From Bugula neritina (taxonomy: Eukaryota; Bryozoa; Gymnolaemata; Cheilostomatida; Bugulidae): DNA of 64,000 nucleotides. Of this stretch, positions 37,124-50,100 are shown one piece after another. The DNA lies in contig OZ037766.1 in assembly GCA_964035545.1 (NCBI GenBank), positions 2,600,501 through 2,664,500 of the forward strand. The letters are read 5' to 3'. Within the stretch, counting starts at the first letter, position 1, and the number at the start of each line of letters is the position of its first letter. The notes below the pieces were generated by a model. It saw only the letters and a list, made by a program, of their open reading frames with translations. It searched no databases and was not told the DNA's origin. Position numbers and translations under genes: made by a program.

Positions 37124-39111
37124 TTATCTCCAACCTTCAACTGAAGCGTCAACTGAATACTGTGGGTGGGAGTCGCGATACCTTGCACTGAAAATAGTTT
37201 ACATTATAATCCATAGAGTAGAATAACAGAGTAGAAAGTTGCTAGAAGCAGCACAGAGTTGGAAGTGTTTGAACACAGCCCTTGTATACAAATCAGTGTC
37301 CCAAACCCCCAACCCTAGACTTAAGACTGCTCAACAATTACACTCAGCTATCCTTAACCCAGTGCTGCTTCGAGCGAGTTCTAACATAGTACTACTAGAA
37401 TTGTAAAAAAAGATCTATGTTAGCAGACTTACAATATGTTTGCAGGTACTGGGCGCTGCCCGTACTGGTCTAAGATTGGCTTCTGTTGAAGTGTATACTG
37501 CCAGGAGGAAGTAATTTCTGGCCTCAGATATCTGGTTGCATAGCCAGTAAATGTGCGTTTCTCTGAGAAAATATATTTTAAACAGAAACCAAGTAAATGA
37601 ATTTATTAAACAAAAACATAGTATAAGTTATGCAAAATGTATTATTTAAATCATTATTATAAGAATCTTAGTTGCACTTTTGCTCAATTATGTAGCTTAG
37701 TTTATGAGTTGAGTTGAAGTTAATAGTATAAAAAACAATTTTTACCAAAATATACAGAGATTGTTAAAAGATTGACTAAATAATGAGAAGGGAAAACAAC
37801 TACAAACTATAGCATGTGATCTCAATATAGCCTTTGTTCAAGAGCAAACCTACCTGTATTGCACAGGCTCTCTCTCATTTCTGGGGTAAACTTAGAAGGA
37901 GTTCTTACCAACTCATCTCTCCAAATCTCTCTGTGCTTCCTATAGCAACAATAGACAACTATGTTATAAGAATTAACCAACAACTAATAAAATAACAATT
38001 ATATGTTGTTACTATCAGTTAAGATTTTGCATCAACAAAGCAACGTTATAAGATTTGGTGTCTCCAAACTAAATTTATAAATGCAATAAGTAATTATATG
38101 GTTGACAGACAAGAATAATTGAAAGTAAATTTTATCAGTTTGCACCTGTATGAATATACTCACTCTATACTGCTCATTGCCTTCCTTTTGTGTAGATCAG
38201 GGCCGTGCATCAGCAATGCTCGACCTTGGGCAGTGATTGGCTAAAATGTAAATTTGCATATATTTTATAATATCATCACTTTTTAATTGCATCAAAATAA
38301 CATGATTTTGAATCGTATGTAAGTTTACTGTACTGGGTACATACATTTTTTATCATCATTTTGATACTTACTAAATGGTGGAGCTTGATTCTCCCAGGTA
38401 AAAGTACAGAACTGCTTGATCTTGTAAAGTCAGCTGTTAACAAAAGCGACAATGACTCATCACAGTTAAACTTTACGCTAGAATTGAATTGCTGAAACGT
38501 TGAGCTTTTTTAATTATGTCCATTTGATTCTAATTATTACAAATAAATTATCATCACAAAATAAAACCAATTTTTTTTCTCAACAGCATAAGTTTTGCTT
38601 CATTTCCAAATACAATCCACCAAATTTTGGCTAATGGATAATAGCTGCTATAGTTTATTAACTTAAAAATGAGTTTTGATATAAAATAATTTACAAAGTT
38701 GACTTTGTGCTACATGAAGCATAAACGGTTCTTTCATGAAATATTTTAGCACATGTATGAGTTTTTAATTGTCACATTTATGGGTGTAGACTTTTCCACT
38801 AGAAAACAGTTAAAATTAAACACATATTAATTTTTAAAATAAATTATGTACTAATTTGATACTATTCAAAACAGTGCAAAACTTTTATCTTAACTAACAA
38901 TAGTTGAATGATTACCAGGTCCAAGGGTTGTAGATGTGCGACTGTGTTCATCAGGTAATAAGTGCATGTTAGTATCTCGATCCATCTGCCTTATTTTTGG
39001 GAGTCTAGGATTAAAGATTCCATGCTTCACAGCTGCCAACCTAGTACTACGTGAAGGATATTTGTAAGAATATCCAGGCGTAGCACCCGTGCCTTGCATA
39101 GCAAGTGACAT
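37124..39111 (-). CDS. Probable sperm/ciliary microtubule-associated protein (SPMIP8/TEPP-like)
   Basis: Six exons: 39111-38916, 38433-38372, 38240-38164, 37939-37854, 37562-37433 and 37187-37124. They encode 204 residues with all phases matching. The product is basic and Tyr/Pro/Arg-rich with no signal peptide, membrane segment or enzyme motif. Notable blocks are KYPSRSTRLAAVKHGIFNPR, GYATRYLRPEITSSWQYTL and PILDQYGQRPVP. Short proteins of this composition are typical of microtubule inner proteins of axonemes, and the layout reminds me of TEPP/SPMIP8. I hold that name only as a hypothesis. It is head-to-head with the ADAM gene, 627 bases apart, with an X-box-like site at 39370. Confidence 0.75.
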
Positions 39112-39738
39112 TTTGAACTCACGGAAATGTAAGTGTTATTTGGCTTAAATAACAAACTGAAACTGAAAACCGAAAATATTAATAGTGCTACAACTAGTAC
39201 TGCTATGTCTATTAAGGTAATTAAACTACTCAGTCTGAGGGCTATCCCACAGCTAAAAACGTTTTAATTGACGTACAAAGTTAGGTAACGGCTAATAGTT
39301 AGGGCAAAGTTTCCGTAATTGAACTATTAGAGCCATGTGCAGAGGTGATTAGTGCTCATTAGTATAGGAGTAGCTATGGAAACAACAGGAAACAATTAAT
39401 TATAAAAAGATATTGTTTCGTATAAGTTGCAATTTTAAAAAAGTACTGCAACAACTTGTATTTGAATTTGTTTTTAAATGTTTATAAAAATTTAAAAACT
39501 AATTTTTTAAAACTTTTGCAAGGTTTTGCACATTTCATAGCTCTATTATGCATTTTCGAATCAATATGATCAAAAGCGCATTTTCGGATACTGCTACTTT
39601 ATTTGAATGAAATCGCGTCGATGCATTGTACTCATAAGTCATAACCACTGCTCGCGTGAAGGAGCTATATCAAGTGCGAGTGAATCTTTTTTTTAACAAA
39701 AGTTACTACCTAACAACTTAGCTTCATGGAATAGTTTT
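39112..39738. promoter_or_regulatory. Divergent promoter region, SPMIP-like gene and ADAM gene
   Basis: This 627-base region separates two start codons pointing outward. No TATA box is evident near either start. It contains the X-box-like site at 39370. Confidence 0.4.
39370..39383. promoter_or_regulatory. X-box-like (RFX) site
   Basis: GTAGCTATGGAAAC matches 11 of 14 positions of the ideal palindromic X-box GTTGCCATGGCAAC. It lies about 260 bases upstream of the minus-strand gene start at 39111, within the usual distance for ciliary genes. One position breaks the degenerate RFX consensus. Confidence 0.3.
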
Positions 39739-42700
39739 ATGGACACTAGTGGGAATATGCATCCATATAAAGTTGTAGTATTTGTAAATATCTTTCTGCT
39801 TTTTGGGGCGACTAGCAGGGCTCAGCAACTACCTCGCCCACGAGACATCGATTTGGATCTGATAAACGCAAAATCTCCAAGTCTATCTGGTGTGAAAATT
39901 AATGGTAAGCTTTAGCTTTCCCTGCTTCGAAGTTTTAGAGCAAATATAATGTTTAGCATTTAAGTTAACTGCATTAACATTGATAGACATACTTATACCA
40001 ATACTAATAGTATATTTATTACTATTAGTATTAGTATAAGTATTACTAATTAGTATAAGTATTACACTTACAGTATTACTATCAGACTGAGACTAACTCT
40101 AAGTACTTTTGCTTTAGTAGTACTACGTCTACTCTGCTAGTCAGTAGTACTATTAGTATTACTACTAGTATTACTGCTATAATTTAATTTATTCAAGTTG
40201 AGTTCCCACAATGTAAAACTAAATGTGACACTATTATTATGTGAATTGTCATAATAATAAGATTGAAACATGAATATATTATTGTCAACACTACTAATTA
40301 AAATTATTAAATTTAATAATAATGAATTTCATACTGCTGACCTTTTAGTTTTATATAGATCTGAAGTTTAAGTGACAGTTTATTGTTTTTAATAGTGAAT
40401 AATTATAATAATTGCTCAGCTTCAGGCATGGGAAACCAGAAATGTGCATTTGGCTCTTCAAGTGTAAAACATTGTTATAATTTAATATCCATATTATATT
40501 GGTCCACTTACAGCTGAGTTAAAATTAGTTTAGACTTTTTATGTTGTGATGGATTAGTTACTACTGAAATTTATTTAAAATTATATACTGACTTAGAGTT
40601 AGTACCTTTTCAAACCATGCCGTTAAATCCAAAGTAAATGGTCAATAGAACTGAAAGCTCTAAATGTTGTTAAATATAGGCAAACATTTGTTTAAAAACA
40701 ACTATTGCCACAGCCTAGTCTTGCCATTGTAGTTTGTGCTTAGCACTTACAAATATTGTAGTAAATTGATAATTATGGCTGCAAATTCAAGTCCAAATTA
40801 GTGGTAGCTAAGTAACTTCAGTTTTGCATGTTGATAGAGTTGGTAATTGGTATATGGTAAGATATGATGGCATTTTTTAACGTTTAAATTTTTTAAACGC
40901 TTATTCTCTTCATTAGCCTAACAAAACTAATTATCACTGTTCTTATAGACTTCAATATCATGACTGAATAAAGAACTCTGGTACTAATATTAGTAAGCTG
41001 ACTTTTATTTTAAATTATGATGAATAAAAGTGTTCTGATAGTTCAGCAACTGCACCCTGCAAGAGCTGCTCCACTCATAATCACCAGCATTTGCATATTT
41101 ACACCATCTATTATTTACCAGGTCTGCTATCTATCTCCTAAACTGTTGATTGTTTTATGTAAATCAACTCTGGCATGTAAACCTGAGGTCTCTTAATATG
41201 GTAGCTCAGAACTCTGTGATTGCCAAAGTACTCAACCAAAATTAATTCCGAGTCTGGAACTTTGTCAATTTAAATGCCTGTACCGGCATAATAATACTTG
41301 CTATTGCACCCTATAATTTTGTGTACTAAACTGGAGCAGTGATTTTTAAACTCTTGGATAGTTTTTTTTCAGTTCATTTTTGGGCTGCGACAATAAGCAG
41401 ACTGGTTTGTAGCATTGAGGCTATCCAAAACATAAGAACAAAGTAATTAATTATTAGTTTAACTGGAATTGAAGTATACATATCCATGTTGAAACAATAG
41501 AACACATGGTGGAAGTGGAAGTTATATTTCTTATTTTGTATATCCAGCTGCATAGAGAAATATTACTAGTATATAATTGTTCTTAGACTGTCAAAGGGCT
41601 CATACAGTATTGCAGTTTCTTAAACAAAACCCACTGTAATTGTATACACCTTTGTCATCAACTAACTTGCAATAATAACCGATGAATAGATAAAAATGAC
41701 ACAGCTTGGTGTATTTTGTGTCTTTTGCCATTGTACTCGTAGTATCTATACCATTTGTTGTTGAGCACTAGTTACTCTAGATGCAATGCAGGGCTTTTGA
41801 TCTGTTTTCTCAGAGCAATCAATTTGTTTGAACATGATGTCAGATGTAGAAACAAAAGAACAAGCTATACAGTATGAGAATTATCAATAATTATTCACGG
41901 TTGAATAGTTGAACTTTGTGAGCCAGCTTAGCTACTCCGGACTAATGATTTTATTCAATAAAATTAGGTTATTAAAATGATTACATTAAGTTGTGAGAAC
42001 TGCCATACACATCACTCATGCAGTCTCCACTCCACACTTTGTCTCATAACACCTATTAATTATACAAGAAATGCTTTGCATCTCTGCTAACTAACCTAAA
42101 TCATTTCGAATGAACAATTTGTTATTTTAACCATGAAGTCAATTGAAAATTTCTATCACAGTAATAGATTTTGTTGGTAATTTTCTCATAGTTATAAATT
42201 TTTAAAATGTGAATTTGAAGCTCATTAACATACCTTTGGATCTGTACAGTGTTGTGAGTTACTCATAAAACATTCAATAAGCTCAGTTGGTGAAAGGAAT
42301 AGTAGTCCAAGTTTAGTAGATAAAATATTTAGATAATGAAATAAGAAAATGTTCAATATGTGAATCAAAGTATATACAAAAATTTTTGCTCTAAGATTCT
42401 ACTAAAAATTTAACTTAGATTGTTGATATGATTTATTTCTTTTTAATACATGGATGATGGATTAATACATTTTTTCAGGGAGATAAAATCATTTAGTATT
42501 ATTATCATATTAGTTGCAGATGATATAAAGCTAGCATCTAGCCTCCATACAGACTGTTCTAATGTTGATGTTGGTGACTTTACATCACCTGGATTAGACA
42601 TAATATTCCCAGTAATGACCAAGAAAGATGCTATACTACCTCTAAGCACATTTAACAATGCAACACAGGTAAATATTGACATGTCGTGCAGGTAACAAAT

Positions 42701-44094
42701 AAGTGGTGATTGTATATTAATACTTGATGTTACTATGTGACAATGTGAGCAGGTGATTGTATATTAATGTAAGATTTACCTACGTGGCATTGTATGAGAT
42801 TTCATTTTTAAAACTTTGTTGATTCATTGCTGCTAATGTAAGTTATAGTTATAGGCAATGTAAACCTTCTTACACACAAAGAAGTAGAGATGAACCTTTT
42901 ATTAAGGAGTTTATCTCCAATGTTTAGGGGTAATTGAAGAGTAAACTTTATGTTCCTTTACTTGTAGTCCCACAGGAGGCACGTGGTTGTCCGATTTACC
43001 TTCAGAGGAGAGAGACATAAGCTCAAGTTACAACACAATAGGTAATTCATATAATTAGCACCATATTTTTTAATTTAAATATGATTTGTTGGTAAAACTC
43101 ATGAAAATGAAGATTGCTAAAGAGTTTGTTTATAAGTATGTTGCAGTTATGTTGAAATAACACCAGATATAAGCCTATCTAAGCCTTTGCCAGTACTAAA
43201 TATGGAAAACATTGCCAAAGGCCATGTTTTTCCTCCCAAGTACCTGCTGTAGTTTGATGGGGATATTAGCGCTTAATGCACTGAACACTAATGCTATTAT
43301 AGTTTGTTTTTAATGTGATTTATGCTTACCCGCTTCAATTACTTAACAATAGAGCATATATAATAATTAGCTGAAAACATAAGCTGGTAATTCTTTCACC
43401 TTTGAATAGCTATTGAAACTATTGGTACTACGCTGAGTAAATTATTCATTAGCTATTGTTATAAATATTGTAAAGCTTAAGGCGTGCTGTTTTCTAGTAA
43501 ACTGGTAACTTGTTCCCAGTTGCTGCTGGCTGTGTTTATTAATGAGCCCAACTTTAAATGCTTATATACAGCAGTGCAGTTTGTTTTACTGTAATTGCCC
43601 TTAAAGCATACATACATTATATCTACGCTCAACCAGTTGGGGGGGGGGGGGGGTGTCAGTATACTAGATATGTGTGCATGTCTATGTAAGTTGTAAGGCT
43701 TCGTAGCTGAAGATGAACAAGTATAAAAAACAAATTGAAGATGAGCAGAATAAGTAAATCAAGGGGCAGAAACAGTGATGTATATGAAACATGGTTTAGT
43801 CCTACCATAACTACTCTTGATTGTATTTTGTAGCCATTTACTAAAGAGGAAGGAGAGACCTGGTCTCACACTGGTACGTATTCTCTCAACTTGGCAGGTG
43901 TTGGTGAACCACTCTTCTGTGATATTCTCTATATAGTTGTTTGTGGCTAAACTAATGATTCCAAATGTTACTACTAAATTTATATCCTGTAACAATTGCC
44001 TTGTGTTAATCGCCAAATGGACATTACTAAATTATATAATATATAACATATAGCACATACCTTCATATATTATAGTATATGACATATAGCTTTA

Positions 44095-44192
<98 letters not shown>

Positions 44193-47100
44193 CATATTAT
44201 TCTGCATATATGACAGCTATTATTTTATAGTTAGTTTAACCTTTTAATAATTTAAATGTTTCAAAATTATATATGCAAAAAGACAAAGGTAGCGTTACAG
44301 GTTATGAGCCCCAAGGAATAAATATTTAAATATTATGATAATACTTTTAATTAATTCAGCAATAAATGACTTTGCATTTGGTTCACCAGAATTTGCAGGG
44401 TAATGCAATATACTCAAATGTTTCTGTAAGCAACATTTTAATTGGTTCACGTGAACTGATGATGAACCACAAGTGTGTTGGTTTAGAAGGCTGTGTAGTA
44501 ATGCAGTCGAGTGTTTGGTCAGTTTGTGTTGGAAGGAAATCAAATTTATGAACCCTCGAATTTCTAGAAGTCAATGGTTCTGAGTTGTTATCTTTGAGTG
44601 GCAAATATTTTTGCCATGTTTTATGTTTCTTGAATGGCCAATGGTGGGGTTGGGGGGGGGGTTCTTGGAAAGCTATAGTCGTAGCTTTCTGAGGAGGCCA
44701 GGCTTTTAATGAGTCTTAGTTGCTCAGCATTAATTGGAAAAGCTTTATCTGGAGTTTAAAGTTTCGATTTTTCACTTTTATAATTGTTTTATAAAACGAA
44801 AACTAATTTAGGGCCCTTTTCTCTGATAGTGAATATAATTATTGAGCTTGGTTGAAATACTCTCACAAGTTTCGAATTGCAAGCAAATAATGGACTCTCA
44901 ACATTTGCCCTGAGCATCTGATAATGTTTTAGTGTTGTTTGTGGTTCGTGCTGGGCTCTGTTAGCTAGTCACGTGCTGGGTTCATTGTACTAGCAAACAG
45001 GCCAACCTATAATGATTTTGAAATGTAACACAAAAGTGTATTTACATCTACGGTACTACCAGTGTTTGCAGTTATAGTAAACTCAAACCATTCCATCTGT
45101 TTTACATGCTAAAATATGTTATTGATAAGATAAATTTTAATGCAAATCAATAAAACACAGCATTTGTGTACTTTGGCTTGGCCGGCTGTGGAATTTCATT
45201 CATAACACCTGTTCCGATATTGCTACTGATGTAACATAGCAGTGTTTTCTGTGGAATTTGCTGTCCCTTTCACTTTAGCAGTAAAGTTTTTTGGAGTGAT
45301 GAAGAAACTATTTTTTCTAAATGCAGACGCCATGAAAGATTTGAAAAAAAGATGTTTTCCTTTGAGATGAGTTTTGTCACTTTCATGTTAGTTGAAATCA
45401 AACTGAGAAGCTGAAAACTCAGTGTATGTAAATAGTTTCTCAACAGTTTCTAAGTTGAATACTCCCAATCGCTGCCGAATCAATACGATGCCAGAGGCTG
45501 CATCAAAGTTTCCTTCCAACATTTTTTAAAACAGTCAATTCCATGTGTTGAAAGTATTTGTTTATTATTATTCAGTGGCAGTAATCTGTTGAATATTCGT
45601 TGTGTTCGTAACCAAGATATTATGTAAACTTATCAAATATGTTTATGCATATATGACATTTGCCGTCATGTGACATTTACTGCCATGATTGTGACACAGT
45701 TCCCCACCACGTTGATGCTATCTCCACGTCTTGACTTGTAACTAGACAAACTAATCCCCGTTTTATTGCAGGAGGAGAACTGCTATTACCAAGGATACTG
45801 CTCCAGAAGCGAACATCTCAGCAAAGAAAATTTTGTTTCCATGTCAACTTGCGACGGTCTGAGGTAAAGTATTGTACTGTAGCAGTTCCAACTCAGTTGA
45901 GCAAAGGTAGACACCAACTTTGTTAAATAGACATTAAAATATAACAAGTCTCAAGGCACGAAACAAAACACTATAACCTAGCGACTTGTTTTTTAATACA
46001 ATATCAATAAATCATATACTTGGACTTGGGTACATTTTACTATATTGTTTATATATTTGTATCAACTGTAATGGTGCATTATTACATTTTTTATATCTGC
46101 TGAGCATATTAACAGCTGCAGGTTAGATTTTGCCATAAAATATTCAGATAATTTGCTAGAATAATTTGCCAGGATTAAGGTAGTAGCCCAATTATACGAT
46201 TTATTCAACCAAGGAAGTCTAAATCTCATGCTATGCTAAGACTAATGTGTGCTTACAAACCAAACACCTGTTAATCCATTACAGAAATGCACTCAATTGA
46301 TAATCTCCCCCTACGTAACGTAATGCAGATGTGTTTAATCTGGCCCCCTGTGAAGTACCCTAATATTCCTTCAGTTTCTGAAGAAGACTACAAGTTTTAT
46401 GTGTTGTGTAGTAAAACTTTATACAATACCGTGATTTATGCGCTAATTAATGTACTTAACCAGCCATCACCTGCTCATACCTCTCATGTAATTAAACCTA
46501 ATACAATTTATCACCAAAACAGTAGGACCTTCATTACCAAGTCAAATCATACTTCTGCCCTTTTAGCTGTGGATTAGTGGATAATTTTCAACCTGCTCAG
46601 CCTCTAAGAGTTACCTATTTATGAATTATTTATTATATTTTGGATCCTTGCCAAGTATTCAGCTGAAAGGTGTGAACAGGTGCTTTCTGTGTGTTGTGCT
46701 GGTGACATGTTAGTGTGTGTTGTAGAGGTGTAATACAGATCAGTGGTGAATCTTACAGGATATACCCTCACCAGCTCAGCAACCCTTACATGGTATTTAC
46801 TTAAACTTCTTTTCAACAAACAATCAAGTATTTGAGACTAGGTTAAGTTCAGTAGTAGCTTATAGGTAAACCACAAACCATTTCTTTAAATATTTAGTGA
46901 TTTATTAGATAAGAATTCCTCCCTGAACAATTCTTTTGGTAGACACGAAGGCTCTGATAAATCTAATATTCCTAAACTGGTTGATTTATTGTTGTTTAAT
47001 AGTAATCGTAGTAAGAACTGTGGTGGTACTGATATAGTGATAGTGATGTAGAGTGAGAGTATCAGTACTACCACCACTACCACTACTACTGCTACTACTG

Positions 47101-50100
47101 CTGCTACTACTAGTACTTGCACTACTAATACTTACACTACTACTACTTCCATATAATATGCTAGGTGTGCCGTCCCCACGTTATATATAAAGTGGCCAGT
47201 ACAGAAGACAGCCTGTGTGGTAACCAGAGTGGACAGTGGTCATCCTTTGAGGAGCTCCACGGTGATGCATTGAAGAAGCTGAGCCCTCGAGTATGTAACT
47301 TATTTCTTACTGAGCTCTACAGTGTACAGCTTGTTACAGTATACCACTGAGCTCTGCAGTATATGGCATACTACAGCATACCACTGAGCTCTACAGTATA
47401 TATCTTACTACAGTATATCACTGAGCTCTACAGTATATAGCTTACTACAGTATACCACTGAGCTCTACAGTATATGACTTACTACAGTATACCACTGAGC
47501 TCTACAGTGTACAGCTTGTTACAGTATACCACTGAGCTCTACAGTGTACAGCTTGTTACAGTATACCACTGAGCTCTACAGTGTACAGCTTGTTACAGTA
47601 TACCACTGAGCTCTACAGTGTACAGCTTGTTACAGTATACCACTGAGCTCTACAGTGTACAGCTTGTTACAGTATACCACTGAGCTCTGCAGTATATAGC
47701 TTGTTACAGTATACCACTGATCTCTACAGTATATAGCCTATTACAGTATACCACTGATCTCTACAGTATATAGCTTACTACAGTATACCACTGAGCTCTG
47801 CAGTATATAGCCTATTACAGTATACCACTGATCTCTACAGTATATAGCTTACTACAGTATACCACTGAGCTCTACAGTATATATCTTACTACAGCAAGTT
47901 TTTGTCTTGTCCAACGAAAATACAGTTTCTTAAAATCTTCTAGATGACCAAACTGTATAATTTATGTGTTGATTTATCAACTGCTGAGGAATTTATGCAA
48001 ATGGTAAACTGTTTTTAATAACTTGGTGGAGGTGTCATCAGTGAATAGGGGGAGGAAGGGGTTGTCCAATGTGTACAGTATGCATATGACTAGTTTGCAT
48101 CTCGTGTTATATAGGATGGCTTACTGGCTGCTGGGGTAAGCTGCTATCTAGATATATTGCATGGAAGTTAAGCTACGTGATCAGCAGTAGAAATGATTGA
48201 TTAAAACTGTTGAGAGTTGAGATTGAATGAGCAAGCCTCAAATTTCCTGATTCTAACTGACATTGTTTCGTGATTTAATATAATTACACATTTTGAAACA
48301 GCGAATAAAAGAATTTAATTACATTTGCTCATCCTATGCTCGATGGAGTAATCTCTTACTATTTAATTTCTAAATTCACGCTGCGTTGAATCAGTTGGTT
48401 ACGAATAACTCATCCGTCTTGTCATTTAATAAACTCACAGATTATAAGTATTGCAAATAACTTCTAGCTAGATATGTCCTGTGAATTTTAAATTCTGTTG
48501 CAAGTTTAGTTATGTCCTGCATGGTGTCAGAAATTTTATTTTTTTGCATGATTTTTTGAACTCGCACATAATTGAGCTATATTTTATATTTTGCTGTGAA
48601 AAATCTTAACATTAAAAGTTTTTTCTGCTACTTAATGGATGTTGTGAAGGAATCTTCTTTGAAAGTTATAGTGTTGCGGTTAAAATATAAAACATATGTA
48701 GATTTATTTTGTGGTCCAAACCATTTAGCTGGTTGTTTCTAATTTAATGATTTATATGCATCAGGTAACCTTGTGTGTGTGAACACACTTGAACGGGCCT
48801 GGTGTGTCATGAATAATGAGGTTTTGTTGACACATCTTGCAGGTTAGAAGATCCACAGAGCCAAGATATTTAGAGCTGGCGTTGATTATGGACAGATCTA
48901 TGGTAGGCATGCTATTTCATAGTCACATGTTCCATTATAATTGAAAGTTATATGTAGTGCAATATCAGGTGAGATTTTCTCCACCTCACCCGGTCAATCA
49001 AGTTACAGTTGAAGGTGAAACCCTTTTATAAACAAATTATTCTCATCATATATAACATTCTGACGTGCGGCGAGGTCTCTATAATTACATGTTCTAAGTA
49101 GGCGCTCCTTAATTATACACTTTTTAACAAAAATCAATCTTTTTTTTAAGTATTATTTTTATTGGAATGCCTATAACCTACATTATATTTAATTTCACTA
49201 ATAATTTGAAGTGTTAACTAACTTCCACTTTTTGGAATTTTCGTTTACTGTTTCGAATGCTAATGGTGGGTTTAGCGAATGAAAGTCATGGCCTTGATCG
49301 GCAGTTATCAAAAATGAAATTGGTGATGGCGTTTGACAGTCATTCAGGACTGGAGATTGAAACATTGAAAAATGAAATTTAAGAAAAGCAAGGATAAAAA
49401 GGCACACACTTGGAGCAGGTCTTGGTTAAGGGAGGGGTTAAAGTAGTAAATTGAAAAGAGGGAAGAAGCAAACTTAAAACCAAATGAAATATTAAATGTA
49501 GAAATCGAAGGTTTGAGAGATTAAGATGCATAAAGGAACTCAAGTGTGAAGTTTCACTGTTACCTCACCTGATGGGAGAGTCAGAAGTTGTAGTGTTCCC
49601 ATGTACCTACTACCACCGGGTGGCGTAGTAGTAGTAACCAGGACCACTAATACTCTTGTATGTGGTGACTGTAAGCTGATTCTCTCGCCACAGGTGGTGC
49701 TGTAATATGCACCACAGGTATGCTGTAATATCAATGTAATCTGCTTGTAGTACCTTAAGAATGGGTTTAGTGAAGACAGAGCCATGGAGACAGTGCTGGA
49801 AGTCACCAATATCATTGATATGGTGAGTAGAGTTGTCCTTGACATTCCTGATGACTTGTTTTTGTATAGATGAGCAGTTATTGTAGTTTCTGACCGGAAA
49901 TCAAAGTGTGGATTAACAGTAAATTCATGTGCAGATAAAATTTAGTATATATAATATTGCATCACGGTTTTAGACTGGTAATGCCCTGTTGACACAGATA
50001 TGTGTAGAAACGTAAGCTCTGGTGAATCATGACTCATTGGTGGCCTATTGGGGAGAGATATTCTTGTATTATGTTGAATACTGTTAGAAATAAGAATACA

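Noticed and set aside
44641..44662. G-rich tract as a G-quadruplex regulatory element
   Set aside because: It is a single interrupted G run in an intron without four spaced G-tracts; no evidence of function.
46890..47045. Open stretch after ADAM exon 6 reading DLLDKNSSLNNSFGRHE
   Set aside because: It looks coding-like, but no acceptor gives the needed phase 0. Exon 6 joins in frame directly to 47165, so it is treated as chance.
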